DNA of 64,000 nucleotides, taken from the NCBI RefSeq assembly GCF_014836935.1, contig NZ_JACSPW010000010.1, positions 62,001 to 126,000 of the forward strand, given 5' to 3'. Positions 17,994-27,132 of the stretch are shown here, piece by piece. Origin of the DNA: Solibacillus merdavium (GTDB lineage: Bacteria; Bacillota; Bacilli; Bacillales_A; Planococcaceae). How positions within the stretch are numbered: position 1 is the first letter of the stretch; every line of letters begins with the position of its first letter. Under the pieces are notes generated by a model. The model made no database searches and was not told the origin of the DNA. It saw only the letters and a list, made by a program, of their open reading frames with translations. The translations under genes and the position numbers were made by a program.

Positions 17994-18197
17994 GGAATTG
18001 CCTCCTGAATTTATATAATAGAAAAATTATTTTAAAAATTAACCTCAATTATCATAACAAAAACTTAAAAAAATCTATACAAAATTTACGTTGATAGTGA
18101 TAAACTTTACAATTCTGTAACATAAGGAAAAGATGAATATTTACTTATATTTAGTCACTGTAGAGATAATTTTTGATGATAAGAGAATATACTTATG
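17994..18197. other. Leader region of the DUF47-pit operon
   Basis: About 200 AT-rich bases without a gene, between the DUF47 gene start and the stop of the methyltransferase gene. It must hold the operon's promoter. I see no clear regulator site and no confident terminator for the methyltransferase gene. Confidence 0.4.
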
Positions 18198-19361
18198 TTA
18201 TTTCAATAAAAATTGCAGTTCATTTTCCAAAAAGGGCTTTGCATTTAAAAAGCGCACAAACTCGTCATATTTTACTCGTTGTTCATTTGTTGGCTTTTTC
18301 CCGGTGAAATATGCACGGATTAGAATATTCTTTGGTGTATTTTCCATATCGATAAACTCTAATAGCTGTGTGTCATAGCCAACAAGTGATAATAGTTCAG
18401 CTCGAATGGAATCTGTCGCTAATGCAGCAAAGCGCTCCTTCACTAACCCGTGTTGTGTCATAACTGATAAAGTTGGTGCTTGAAGCTGACGATTAAGTTC
18501 ATGTTGACAGCAAGGGACACTTAAAATTACTTTTGCTCCCCATTTCACTGCACGAGCTAATGCCATATCTGTCGCGACATCGCAAGCATGGAGAGTTACA
18601 ACCATATCGACTTGAGTTTCTTCATTAAAGTCATTAATATCACCTACTAGAAATTGCAGATTTTCATACTGCAAATCTTGTGCAATGCGATTACATTCAT
18701 CGATTACTTCTTTTTTTAAGTCTAGACCTGTGACTTGAATATCGAGTTCTTTTTCAACCTTTAAATAATAATAAAGCGCAAATGTTAAATAGGATTTACC
18801 AGAACCAAAATCTAAAATGCGAATTGTTTTGTCTCTTGGTAAATGCGCTAAAGAATCGTCGATGAATTCAACAAATCGATTAATTTGTTTAAACTTATCA
18901 TATTTTTGTTTTTTGATTTTGCCGTCCTCTGCCTGCACCCCTAAACGAACTAAAAATGGGTGCACTCTTGAGTCATCTAATAAATACCGTTTTTTACGGT
19001 TATGGGATAAATCAACTTGTTTTGCCGTCGCATTTTGACTCGATTTCCAGAGTACTTTGTTCTTTTTAGAAAGCTGTACCTGTATCGTTTGCTCCTGAAA
19101 CTCGGCATGTACTTGCCTGAATTGTTCGAAAAGCATGTCGAGCTTAGCAGCCAAATCCTGTATTGCCACATTTTCATGCTTTAAAATTCGTTCATATTGA
19201 TATTCAAGCTGAATCATATATTCCTCGCGTATTTCTACTGGCTTTAGCTTTACGCGCTTTAAGTCATTTGATTTTTGACGTGGTTGGCTAATTGTTGCTT
19301 GGAGTAATGTTTTATTAGAAATAAGTGCGAGCAGTTGCACTTTCATTTGTTCAAATTCCAT
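18198..19361 (-). CDS. SAM-dependent methyltransferase (GSTCD/Methyltransf_32-like)
   Basis: A 387-residue cytoplasmic protein with a long N-terminal helical region (about residues 1-150) and a C-terminal class I methyltransferase domain. The SAM motif ILDFGSGKSY is at about 184-193, an acidic VTGLDLKKE strand near 217-225, VGDIND near 246-251, and the conserved HACDVATDMAL followed by SVPCCQHE at about 262-297. The PCCQHE stretch is typical of the Methyltransf_32 family, whose substrate is poorly known (RNA is often guessed). AAGGCGG precedes the ATG. It is monocistronic and diverges from hflX. Confidence 0.82.
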   Translation of the reverse strand: MEFEQMKVQLLALISNKTLLQATISQPRQKSNDLKRVKLKPVEIREEYMIQLEYQYERILKHENVAIQDLAAKLDMLFEQFRQVHAEFQEQTIQVQLSKKNKVLWKSSQNATAKQVDLSHNRKKRYLLDDSRVHPFLVRLGVQAEDGKIKKQKYDKFKQINRFVEFIDDSLAHLPRDKTIRILDFGSGKSYLTFALYYYLKVEKELDIQVTGLDLKKEVIDECNRIAQDLQYENLQFLVGDINDFNEETQVDMVVTLHACDVATDMALARAVKWGAKVILSVPCCQHELNRQLQAPTLSVMTQHGLVKERFAALATDSIRAELLSLVGYDTQLLEFIDMENTPKNILIRAYFTGKKPTNEQRVKYDEFVRFLNAKPFLENELQFLLK

Positions 19362-19497
19362 AAAAACCGCCTTTTCTTTTTCCGAAATAATCTTGTTCCT
19401 TTAGTATAATAATGCGCCTTTGTCGTCTTATTGTACAGGCTTTTGAATTGTATGATACGATGGGAAAAAGTTTTAATGTAAGCAAGGAGGCAATAGT

Positions 19498-20775
19498 TTG
19501 AAAGATGTTGAGGTATTAATTGAACGCGGTGTATTGGTTGGAGTCAATTTACAAAAGAATGAGCATTTTGATTATTCAATGGAAGAATTGGCAAATCTAG
19601 CGGAAGCTTTGAATGTGGAAGTTCTCGGTATGGTAACGCAAAATTTAGAGCGTGTAACACCGTCACATTATGTAGGCACTGGAAAGATTGAAGAAATTAA
19701 AGCGTTTTTTGAAGAAACGAATGCAAACATTGTTATTTTTAATGATGAACTGTCCCCTTCGCAAATTCGAAATTTAGAGCGGGATTTAGAATGTAAAGTA
19801 ATTGACCGCACAATGCTCATTTTGGATATTTTTAGTCGACGTGCAAAAACACGTGAAGCGCAATTGCAAGTGGAGCTTGCTCAATTACAATATATGCTTC
19901 CACGCTTAGTTGGGCTTCATGCATCGTTATCACGTCAAGGCGGTGGCACAGGTGGTGGCTTTAAAAACCGTGGTGCCGGAGAAACGAAGCTTGAGTTGGA
20001 CCGTCGAAAGATTGAAGATCAAATTTCGAAAATCAAAAAAGAATTGGAAGTTGTTAAAGAACAGCGCGAAACACAACGTAAGCAACGACGTAAAAATGCT
20101 GTACCGGTCGTTTCTATTGTAGGATATACAAACGCAGGGAAATCCACGATTATGAATCAGCTTCTTGCAAAAGCGGGACAAGATGTTACAAAGCAAGTTT
20201 TTGAAAAAGATATGCTATTCGCAACACTGGAAACTTCTGTCCGTAATATTGAACTCGAAGACAATAAATCATTTTTACTTACGGATACAGTAGGTTTTGT
20301 TAGTAAATTACCTCACCACTTAGTAAAGGCTTTCCGTTCCACATTGGAAGAAGCGCGTGAAGCGGATTTACTATTGCATGTAGTCGATGTATCCAATGAA
20401 GAATACCGCTTCATGATGGATGTGACAAATGAAACATTAAAGGCTATCGATGTTGAGAATATTCCTACCCTTTATGTGTACAATAAATCCGATTTGGCAA
20501 GCTTAGAATACCCGCTAGTAAGTGGCGATAATATTTGGCTTTCTGCAAAGCAAAATATCGGATTGGATGAATTGTTACAGCTTATTCGCAAACAAGTTTT
20601 CGCCAACTATATCACCTGTCAAATGCTGATTCCTTACAATCAAGGAGCCGTGGTTTCTTATTTAAATGAACAGGCCACAATTTTTGAAACGGCCTATGAA
20701 GAGAATGGTACGTTACTAACGCTAGAGCTTAAAGAAGCTGACTATCAGAGATACGACAACTATGTCGTGAAATAA
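19498..20775 (+). CDS. hflX: Ribosome-associated GTPase HflX
   Basis: A 425-residue GTPase that splits or rescues stalled 70S ribosomes, especially after heat stress. The N-terminal HflX domain covers about 1-180 and includes the glycine-rich SRQGGGTGGGF linker (about 144-154). The G domain shows G1 GYTNAGKST at about 209-217, G3 DTVGF near 265-269 and G4 NKSD near 334-337. The start is TTG 19498, seven bases after AAGGAGG. Length fits the family. The gene is monocistronic with a strong terminator. Confidence 0.95.
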   Translation: MKDVEVLIERGVLVGVNLQKNEHFDYSMEELANLAEALNVEVLGMVTQNLERVTPSHYVGTGKIEEIKAFFEETNANIVIFNDELSPSQIRNLERDLECKVIDRTMLILDIFSRRAKTREAQLQVELAQLQYMLPRLVGLHASLSRQGGGTGGGFKNRGAGETKLELDRRKIEDQISKIKKELEVVKEQRETQRKQRRKNAVPVVSIVGYTNAGKSTIMNQLLAKAGQDVTKQVFEKDMLFATLETSVRNIELEDNKSFLLTDTVGFVSKLPHHLVKAFRSTLEEAREADLLLHVVDVSNEEYRFMMDVTNETLKAIDVENIPTLYVYNKSDLASLEYPLVSGDNIWLSAKQNIGLDELLQLIRKQVFANYITCQMLIPYNQGAVVSYLNEQATIFETAYEENGTLLTLELKEADYQRYDNYVVK

Positions 20776-20790
20776 AGTATTAATCATTCA

Positions 20791-20834
20791 ATCTAAGGTA
20801 CAGTGCAATATGGCATTGTACCTTAGATTTTTTT
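20791..20834 (+). terminator. Terminator after hflX
   Basis: A 16-bp stem starting ATCTAAGGTACA with its complement ending TACCTTAGAT, followed by seven T residues. Confidence 0.92.
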
Positions 20835-20981
20835 ATGGCTTTTTATCCAACAAGAGGAAGAGTCAAAATATTTCCTTTATATAATTAATTAATTTATAAT
20901 TCAGAAGTCTAAATTGTAATGATACGTCTTAATTATTTGAAAATATAGAAAAATAACATAATTATAACATTTTGATTATTT

Positions 20982-20997
20982 GTTGATTTTGATCAAC
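20982..20997. promoter_or_regulatory. Inverted repeat in the POT transporter leader
   Basis: Perfect 6-4-6 inverted repeat GTTGAT-TTTG-ATCAAC, 87 bases before the start codon. It may be an operator; no regulator can be assigned. Confidence 0.35.
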
Positions 20998-21049
20998 TGT
21001 TACGCTAAAGTGTTGAAGTATATTATTTCAAATGTCAGACAACAGACTT

Positions 21050-21064
21050 TATTGTCAGAATATT
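21050..21064 (+). promoter_or_regulatory. CodY-like box ahead of the peptide transporter
   Basis: The 15-mer TATTGTCAGAATATT matches the CodY consensus AATTTTCWGAAAATT at 12 of 15 positions. A weaker copy with the same GTCAGA core lies about 20 bases upstream. CodY, which senses branched-chain amino acids and GTP, commonly represses peptide uptake genes in Bacillales. Confidence 0.4.
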
Positions 21065-21084
21065 TATTAATCGGAGGATTTCAA

Positions 21085-22569
21085 ATGTATTCAAAAGAAG
21101 AAATAGTGAAATCTGTTCCTCAAACAGGATTTGTTGGTCAACCTAAAGGTTTATTTACATTATTCTTTACAGAGTTTTGGGAACGATTTTCATATTATGG
21201 AATGCGTGCCATTCTACTTTTCTACATGTACTATGCTGTTAAAGATGGTGGATTAGGACTAGACCGTACGCAAGCTAACATTATCATGTCGATATATGGT
21301 TCATTAATCTACATGTCAGGTATTATTGGCGGATGGATTGCTGACCGTATAACAGGCACGCGTAAAGCCGTATTCTATGGCGGTATATTAATTATGGTCG
21401 GTCATATTTTATTGGCATTACCGCTGGGCGTAAACGCTCTGTATTCATCAATGTTCTTTATTATAATTGGTACAGGGTTACTTAAACCGAACGTATCATC
21501 AGTTGTAGGTGACTTATATGCGCCGACTGATGCTCGTCGTGATTCTGGATTCTCAATTTTCTATATGGGTATTAACATGGGTGGTTTCTTAGCACCATTA
21601 TTAGTTGGACTATTCCAAAAGAACTGGGGCTTCCATGCTGGATTTGCAGTAGCTGCAGTAGGTATGTTCATCGGATTAGTTGTATATTTAATGTCTCAGA
21701 AGAGTCTTGGTTTAGCAGGTTCATTTGCACCAAACCCTCTTACTAATGTAGAGAAGAAAAAATCAGCTCGCAACTTTACAATTGGTGGTTTAGTCATTGT
21801 AATTTTAGGTTTCATTGCATACCAAACAGGTAATGCAAATATCGAAAACTTCTCATTATTAATTACAGCATTAGGTATTATCATCCCAACTTTATTTATT
21901 ACCTATATGTATCGTAGTCCAAAAACAAATGCAGATGAAAAATCACGTTTGTTGGCATATATTCCATTGTTCCTATGTGCGGTAATGTTCTGGGCAATTG
22001 CAGAACAGTCTTCTACAATTCTTGCAACATTTATTGATACACGGACAAATCTAACGTTTTTAGGATTTGAAATACCAGCTGCATGGTTCCAATCGTTTAA
22101 CCCATTATTCATTATTCTAATCGCACCATTATTTGCGGTTCTTTGGACAAAGTTAGGTGATCGTGGTCCTTCAACACCGAAGAAGTTTGCGCTTTCGCTA
22201 TTCTTCTCAGGTACTTCATTCCTAATAATGATCGCTGCAATCGTTTTAACGCCTGCAGATACATTAGTTAATCCATTATGGGTTGTATTCTCGATTTTCC
22301 TAGTTGTATTAGGTGAATTATTGCTTTCACCAGTTGGTTTATCTGCAACAACTAAGCTAGCACCAGCAGCATTTGCTGGACAAACAATGGCTTTATGGTT
22401 CTTGGCAGCAGCAGCAGCTCAGGCAATTAATGCACAGTTAGTTCGTGTATACGAGCAGGTCTCAGAAACAACATACTTCGGTGTTTTAGGTATTTTATCT
22501 ATTGTACTAGGTATAGTTATTTTAATCATCTCACCAATCATTACGAAAGCTATGCGCGGTGTAAAATAA
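21085..22569 (+). CDS. Proton-dependent di/tripeptide transporter, POT family
   Basis: A 494-residue polytopic membrane protein of the POT/PTR family (DtpT- or YclF-like) that imports di- and tripeptides with protons. The family signature ExxER at Glu30-Arg34 followed by FSYYGMR is present at the first membrane segment. About fourteen hydrophobic segments fit the bacterial POT layout. The start is ATG 21085 with GGAGG eight bases before it; a longer in-frame extension to 20980 runs through the leader and inverted repeat. A CodY-like box sits directly upstream of the ribosome site, consistent with control by amino-acid supply. Monocistronic. Confidence 0.92.
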   Translation: MYSKEEIVKSVPQTGFVGQPKGLFTLFFTEFWERFSYYGMRAILLFYMYYAVKDGGLGLDRTQANIIMSIYGSLIYMSGIIGGWIADRITGTRKAVFYGGILIMVGHILLALPLGVNALYSSMFFIIIGTGLLKPNVSSVVGDLYAPTDARRDSGFSIFYMGINMGGFLAPLLVGLFQKNWGFHAGFAVAAVGMFIGLVVYLMSQKSLGLAGSFAPNPLTNVEKKKSARNFTIGGLVIVILGFIAYQTGNANIENFSLLITALGIIIPTLFITYMYRSPKTNADEKSRLLAYIPLFLCAVMFWAIAEQSSTILATFIDTRTNLTFLGFEIPAAWFQSFNPLFIILIAPLFAVLWTKLGDRGPSTPKKFALSLFFSGTSFLIMIAAIVLTPADTLVNPLWVVFSIFLVVLGELLLSPVGLSATTKLAPAAFAGQTMALWFLAAAAAQAINAQLVRVYEQVSETTYFGVLGILSIVLGIVILIISPIITKAMRGVK

Positions 22570-22576
22570 TTTTTTA

Positions 22577-22620
22577 ACCTTAATTTGTAGAATTTTTTAC
22601 GAATTAAGGTTTTTTCTTTT
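22577..22620 (+). terminator. Terminator after the POT gene
   Basis: ACCTTAATT pairs with AATTAAGGT across a 16-base loop, then TTTTTTCTTTT. Confidence 0.85.
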
Positions 22621-22675
22621 GGAAAAAAAGGAATAATAAAAGTTAACTACTTAAAAAGGTAGCTTGTGGTATATA

Positions 22676-22804
22676 ATGGAATTGGGAGAAGCCTTACTAA
22701 AATGTCTCCATAAAGATTTTAGTTGGGAAGTTATAAATACAGCACTTGATATACAGAATATTCCCGATGGTTACAAGGATCTCATTAAGCAATGTAATCG
22801 ATAG
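22676..22804 (+). CDS. Possible 42-residue small protein
   Basis: An ATG-to-TAG frame encoding MELGEALLKC... up to ...LIKQCNR, 42 residues. It is soluble, with two Cys and one Trp, and its codon mix resembles neighbouring genes. A weak AAAGGT ribosome-like site lies about 16 bases upstream, which is too far to be convincing. It occupies the otherwise empty 300-base gap between the POT terminator and the GNAT gene. It could be a genuine small gene or the remnant of a longer one. I do not recognise it. Confidence 0.35.
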   Translation: MELGEALLKCLHKDFSWEVINTALDIQNIPDGYKDLIKQCNR

Positions 22805-22878
22805 CTATGAGATGCAAATTATTGTTTTAACATTTTTAGTGGCACGATGAAAAAGTAACTATAGGGGAGGCAAAATTT

Positions 22879-23712
22879 ATGTTAGAATCAGTAACGATTA
22901 AGGAATTGACGACTATTGAACAAATTGAAGAGGCACGTGAATTAGAGCATGAGATTTGGGCAGTCGGTAGCATCCCTGTTCATCAAACCATTGCAACAAT
23001 ACGTAATGGTGGAATTGTTCTTGGAGCTTATTTAAATGACGAAATTATTGGCTTTAACTATAGTTGTCCTGGATATATGGATGAGCAAGTGTATTTATAT
23101 TCCCATATGATCGGTATTAAACGTAACTACCGTGAACAAGGTGTAGGAGAATTACTAAAAAACTATTTAAAAGATATCGCTATCGAACGCGGTTATAGAA
23201 CTTGCCGTTGGACGTTTGATCCACTTGAAGCGCGTAGTGGTCATTTAAACTTTTCAAAGTTACGTAGTTATAGTGATACTTATATAGAGAATTGCTATGG
23301 TGAGATGGAGGATCCATTTAATAAATTATTGCCTACAGACCGCCTTTGTGTAGAGTGGCAGCTTGTTGATAATGATTATTTACGTTGGGATGCAAAAGTA
23401 GAAGAATTACTTGATGAAGCAAAACCTATCGTAGATTGGGAAGCAAATATTGTAGGGTTGCCTACATTGGATAAGGAACAGAAGTTTCGTAAAGAGGAAA
23501 CGCTTATCCATGATGCATATACATTACCTATTCCAACAAACTTCCAAAAAATCAAAGTTGAGAGTGTCGCTTTAGCAGAAGACTGGCGATATAAAACGAG
23601 AAATATATTACAAGCAATGTTTGACCAAAATTACAAAATTATTTACTTAATGAAAAAAGATGAGCAAATAAGCCATTACCTACTTGTAAAGCGTTCTTTA
23701 TTTGCCCTTTAA
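22879..23712 (+). CDS. GNAT-family N-acyltransferase, probable partner of the adjacent racemase
   Basis: A 277-residue protein with an N-terminal GNAT acetyltransferase domain (about residues 4-150). The acyl-CoA binding region reads RNYREQGVGELL at about 83-94. The C-terminal 120 residues are unlike ordinary GNAT enzymes. It lies 71 bases upstream of the OSBS/racemase gene on the same strand. In Geobacillus a GNAT succinyltransferase encoded beside an N-succinylamino acid racemase acts in converting D- to L-amino acids, so acylation of D-amino acids is the inferred role. Substrate is not shown by the sequence. GGGGAGG precedes the ATG. Confidence 0.75.
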   Translation: MLESVTIKELTTIEQIEEARELEHEIWAVGSIPVHQTIATIRNGGIVLGAYLNDEIIGFNYSCPGYMDEQVYLYSHMIGIKRNYREQGVGELLKNYLKDIAIERGYRTCRWTFDPLEARSGHLNFSKLRSYSDTYIENCYGEMEDPFNKLLPTDRLCVEWQLVDNDYLRWDAKVEELLDEAKPIVDWEANIVGLPTLDKEQKFRKEETLIHDAYTLPIPTNFQKIKVESVALAEDWRYKTRNILQAMFDQNYKIIYLMKKDEQISHYLLVKRSLFAL

Positions 23713-23716
23713 TTCC

Positions 23717-23754
23717 TTTTTCAGCGGGTGTTTACCGCCCGCTGAAAAACTTTT
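23717..23754 (+). terminator. Hairpin between the GNAT and racemase genes
   Basis: TTTTTCAGCGGG pairs with CCCGCTGAAAAA; TTTT follows after one C. It may be a full or partial terminator, so the downstream gene could be expressed at a lower level or from its own promoter. Confidence 0.7.
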
Positions 23755-23783
23755 AAAGTAATGAATCAGTAGGAGCAATGAAC

Positions 23784-24893
23784 ATGAAATTAGTGGAAGT
23801 CACGATGCATGAACTTATAATGCGAATGAAAACGCCTTTTACAACGAGCTTAGGGTCAATGCAAGATAAGCGATTTTTAGTATTGGAGGCGAAGGATGAA
23901 AGTGGTTTTGTCGGTTGGGGAGAGGGCGTTGCTTTTGAAGAACCATCCTACACAGAAGAAACTTTTAAAACTTCCCGCCATATGCTGGAAGATTTTTTAA
24001 TTCCGGCGTTATTGGGAGCTGAATTGAAGCATCCAGATGAAGTGTTTGACATGTTTCGATCCATTCGTCGCAATAATATGGCAAAAGCAGCAATTGAAGG
24101 CGCAGTATGGGATATTTATGCCCAATTAATGAACCAACCATTAGCGCATGTCATTGGTGGGTCCCAGGAAAAAATCGAAGTGGGAATTAGTATTGGTTTA
24201 CAGCCTACAGATGAACAGCTTATCCAAACGATTCAGCATTATTTGGATGAAGGCTATAAACGAATAAAAGTAAAAATCAAACCTGGAAAAGATATTGAAC
24301 TTTTACATACAATTCGCCAAGCATTTCCTACCATTCCTTTAATGGCGGATGCAAACTCAGCGTATACATTAGATGATATGGAAAGTTTAAAAAAGCTGGA
24401 TGAATTTAATTTAATGATGATCGAACAGCCACTTGCCCATGATGATTTAGTCGACCATGCATTATTACAAAAGCAAATCAAGACACCGATTTGTTTGGAT
24501 GAAAGCATTACTTCTCTAGAGGATACACGTAAGGCTATTCAGTTGGGGAGCTGTGGTGTAATAAACATTAAAATTGCACGAGTAGGCGGTATCAGTGAAG
24601 CGAAGCGCATTCATGATTATTGCATGGAGCACCATATTCCCGTATGGTGTGGGGGGATGCTTGAAGCAGGAATAGGCCGAGCGCATAATGTTGCCATTAC
24701 TAGTCTAGCTAATTTTATAATGCCCGGGGATACTGCTGCCTCAAGTCGTTATTGGTACGAAGATATTATTAGCCCAGAAGTAACAGTAGAAAATGGCTAT
24801 ATTAAAGTTCCCAAAAAACATGGAATCGGCTATGAAGTAAATCGTGCATTATTGGAAAAGTATAGTGTCAATAAAACGACATATCGGATATAG
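23784..24893 (+). CDS. menC: o-Succinylbenzoate synthase / N-acylamino acid racemase (enolase superfamily)
   Basis: A 369-residue enolase-superfamily enzyme of the MenC2/NSAR branch. The catalytic Lys pair KVKIK lies at about 162-166 and the second Lys at about 263 (NIKIARVGG). The metal ligands are Asp189 (ADANSAY), Glu214 (IEQPL) and Asp239 (LDES). Proteins of this branch make o-succinylbenzoate for menaquinone, racemise N-succinylamino acids, or do both. No other men gene is nearby, while an acyltransferase gene is adjacent, which favours the amino-acid role. Start chosen at ATG 23784, eight bases after AGGAG; ATG 23778 is only two bases from that site. Confidence 0.85.
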   Translation: MKLVEVTMHELIMRMKTPFTTSLGSMQDKRFLVLEAKDESGFVGWGEGVAFEEPSYTEETFKTSRHMLEDFLIPALLGAELKHPDEVFDMFRSIRRNNMAKAAIEGAVWDIYAQLMNQPLAHVIGGSQEKIEVGISIGLQPTDEQLIQTIQHYLDEGYKRIKVKIKPGKDIELLHTIRQAFPTIPLMADANSAYTLDDMESLKKLDEFNLMMIEQPLAHDDLVDHALLQKQIKTPICLDESITSLEDTRKAIQLGSCGVINIKIARVGGISEAKRIHDYCMEHHIPVWCGGMLEAGIGRAHNVAITSLANFIMPGDTAASSRYWYEDIISPEVTVENGYIKVPKKHGIGYEVNRALLEKYSVNKTTYRI

Positions 24894-24898
24894 ATGCA

Positions 24899-24927
24899 AA
24901 CCACGAATTAAAATTTGTGGTTTTTTC
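24899..24927 (+). terminator. Terminator after the racemase gene
   Basis: AACCACGAATT pairs with AATTTGTGGTT (one mismatch or G-T pair), followed by six T residues. Confidence 0.82.
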
Positions 24928-25045
24928 TTGTTTCATCTAATTTCCTATATATACTGTAACTTGTAAATAAAGCGACTAATTGCTCTTAAAATACAATTTT
25001 CATTATATTGGTTATTCAAAAGTGCCTTATTTTTAAATCGTGCGT

Positions 25046-25074
25046 TTGATTTTCATTATTAGCAATTATATAAT
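25046..25074 (+). promoter_or_regulatory. Sigma-A promoter of the siderophore importer operon
   Basis: TTGATT at 25046-25051 and a consensus TATAAT at 25069-25074, 17 bases apart. The Fur-like repeat lies just downstream of the expected transcript start. Confidence 0.7.
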
Positions 25075-25090
25075 GATGTAGGGAAAGAAA

Positions 25091-25115
25091 TGATTCTCAT
25101 TTTCATTGAGAATCA
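25091..25115. promoter_or_regulatory. Fur-type operator
   Basis: A perfect inverted repeat TGATTCTCA-N7-TGAGAATCA. Its arms resemble the Bacillus Fur half sites (TGATAAT-N-ATTATCA) and the site overlaps the early transcribed region of the promoter at 25046-25074, the usual place for iron repression. Confidence 0.7.
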
Positions 25116-25232
25116 GTGAATATATCTTGGCGTATGGCAATCAGATTTATTAGTTCACTCAAAATTCAGCAGCGTTTGTCTAGTTGAATTAAAATAAAAA
25201 TAAAAATATATAAAGAATAGTGGGAAAATGAA

Positions 25233-26189
25233 ATGAGACTTTGGATGCTCGTTGCAGCAACCATCGTTCTGTCCTTTATATCATTATTTATTGGGGCAAT
25301 CGACATAAAACCATCTGATTTATTGGATTGGGATTCAGATAAGACACAAATTTTCCTGATGAGTCGAGTGCCGCGATTAATGGCGATCATACTTGCTGGG
25401 GCAGGGATGGGTATTTCAGGCTTAATTATGCAAAGTTTAAGCCGTAATAAATTCGTATCACCGACAACATCCGGTACACTGGATGCGGCTAAACTAGGTA
25501 TTGTAGTATCGATGGTATTTTTCACAAGTGTAGGTTATATGGAGAAAATTCTCTTTAGTTTTACATTCGCGCTTATTGGTATGATGATTTTCATGCGCCT
25601 TCTGGAAAGCATTAAATTTAAAGATGTAATTTTTGTGCCTCTAATCGGGATTATGTATGGGAATATTATTGGTGCGATATCCACATTTATTGCTTATGAA
25701 GCAGATGTTTTACAAAGTGTAGATACATTCTTTTTAGGGAGTTTTACACTTGTTGTTTCAGGACGTTATGAGTTGCTTTATGTAGCTGTCCCGGCGATTA
25801 TTCTTGCTTACTTATATGCAAATAAGTTTACAGTGGCAGGAATGGGAGAAGATTTTGCGAAAAATCTAGGGTTGAGCTACCGTACTGTGTTAAATCTCGG
25901 TTTAGTGCTTGTCGCGATTATTTCAACAACTGTAGTATTAACAGTGGGGATTATTCCTTTCTTAGGGTTAATTGTGCCAAACATAGTTTCATTATATATG
26001 GGAGACAATTTACGTAAAACGATTCCGCATACAATTTTCTTAGGGGCAGCATTCCTATTGATGTGTGATATCTTGAGTCGTCTTATTGTGTATCCGTTTG
26101 AGATTCCTGTAAACACAACGGTTGCGGTAATCGGCAGTGCAATCTTCTTAGTAATGTTGTTTAGGGGGAAAGCATATGCGAAAAAATAG
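25233..26189 (+). CDS. yclN: Iron-siderophore ABC transporter permease (FecCD family, YclN-like)
   Basis: A 318-residue polytopic membrane protein of the FecCD permease family, forming half of the channel that imports ferric siderophore. About eight to nine hydrophobic segments are visible, with SRVPRLMAIILAGAGMGISG near residues 48-67 as the family's conserved first loop and a GIIPFLGLIVPNI stretch near 243-255. The four-gene order permease, permease, ATPase, lipoprotein matches Bacillus yclNOPQ, the petrobactin importer. It overlaps the next gene by 14 bases. It is first in an operon under a Fur-type operator. Siderophore identity is inferred from the resemblance only. Confidence 0.88.
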   Translation: MRLWMLVAATIVLSFISLFIGAIDIKPSDLLDWDSDKTQIFLMSRVPRLMAIILAGAGMGISGLIMQSLSRNKFVSPTTSGTLDAAKLGIVVSMVFFTSVGYMEKILFSFTFALIGMMIFMRLLESIKFKDVIFVPLIGIMYGNIIGAISTFIAYEADVLQSVDTFFLGSFTLVVSGRYELLYVAVPAIILAYLYANKFTVAGMGEDFAKNLGLSYRTVLNLGLVLVAIISTTVVLTVGIIPFLGLIVPNIVSLYMGDNLRKTIPHTIFLGAAFLLMCDILSRLIVYPFEIPVNTTVAVIGSAIFLVMLFRGKAYAKK

Positions 26190-27132
26190 GACGAAGCTTA
26201 TTGTTTTAGCTATAATCGCGATTATTAGTATACTGTTATTTTGTCTATATAATATTCAAGGTGGATTTAGTTACGCCTTTCCAAAACGTGTAGAACGCGT
26301 ATTGGCAATGATTATTACCGGTACTGCCATTGCGTATGCAACAGTAACATTCCAGACGGTTACGCATAATCGGTTATTAACACCTTCAATGATGGGTGTT
26401 GACTCGATGTATGAAGTCGTACAGACAGTCATATTCTTCTTTGCAGGGTCTGCTTCTATATTTGTAGTAAGTCGTTATTTAAATTTTGGATTATCAATTG
26501 CTGCGATGGTTTTATTCGCACTTATTTTATACAGATTTCTATTCAGGGCAGATAAGCATCCAATCTTCCTACTGCTGCTAGCAGGGATGATTATAGGGAC
26601 ACTGCTCGGTAGCTTAGTAACATTTTTACAAGTTATTATAGACCCGGTAGAATATGAAAGCTTACAATCTCGTTTATTTGCAAGCTTTATGAATGTGAAA
26701 ACTGAGCTTTTACTTATTGCTATCGTTATATTAGTGGCTTCGTTTATATACGGTTATCGTTTATTAAGGGATTTAGATGTAATGTCATTAGGACGTGAAA
26801 ATGCAATAAACTTAGGTGTGAATTACGATAAGATAGTATTGAAAGTTCTAATTTTATCTTCTGTTCTAATTGCAACATCTACTGCGCTTGTCGGTCCAAT
26901 TACGTTTTTAGGGTTAATCGTTTCAAACTTAGCGTATCAATTTTTTGCTACGTACAAGCATTCCGTTTTAATTGTGGGTGCAAGTCTCATTAGTATTATT
27001 GCACTTGTCGGTGGGCAGTTTTTAGTACTGCATGTGTTCCAATTAAGTACAACGATAAGCGTAATTATAAACTTTATCGGTGGATTGTACTTTATTTATC
27101 TAATACTGAAGGAAAGTAGGAAAGCAGGATGA
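26176..27132 (+). CDS. yclO: Iron-siderophore ABC transporter permease (FecCD family, YclO-like)
   Basis: The second 318-residue FecCD-type permease, pairing with the preceding one. It has a hydrophobic N-terminus, the conserved PKRVERVLAMIITGTAIAYA region near 36-55, and a VGPITFLGLIVSNL stretch near 239-252. The ATG lies inside the upstream gene (14-base overlap) and its own stop overlaps the ATPase gene by four bases, so translation of all three is coupled. Compared with FecD-like permeases it matches the FatC/YclO subgroup in layout. Confidence 0.88.
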   Translation: MRKNRTKLIVLAIIAIISILLFCLYNIQGGFSYAFPKRVERVLAMIITGTAIAYATVTFQTVTHNRLLTPSMMGVDSMYEVVQTVIFFFAGSASIFVVSRYLNFGLSIAAMVLFALILYRFLFRADKHPIFLLLLAGMIIGTLLGSLVTFLQVIIDPVEYESLQSRLFASFMNVKTELLLIAIVILVASFIYGYRLLRDLDVMSLGRENAINLGVNYDKIVLKVLILSSVLIATSTALVGPITFLGLIVSNLAYQFFATYKHSVLIVGASLISIIALVGGQFLVLHVFQLSTTISVIINFIGGLYFIYLILKESRKAG

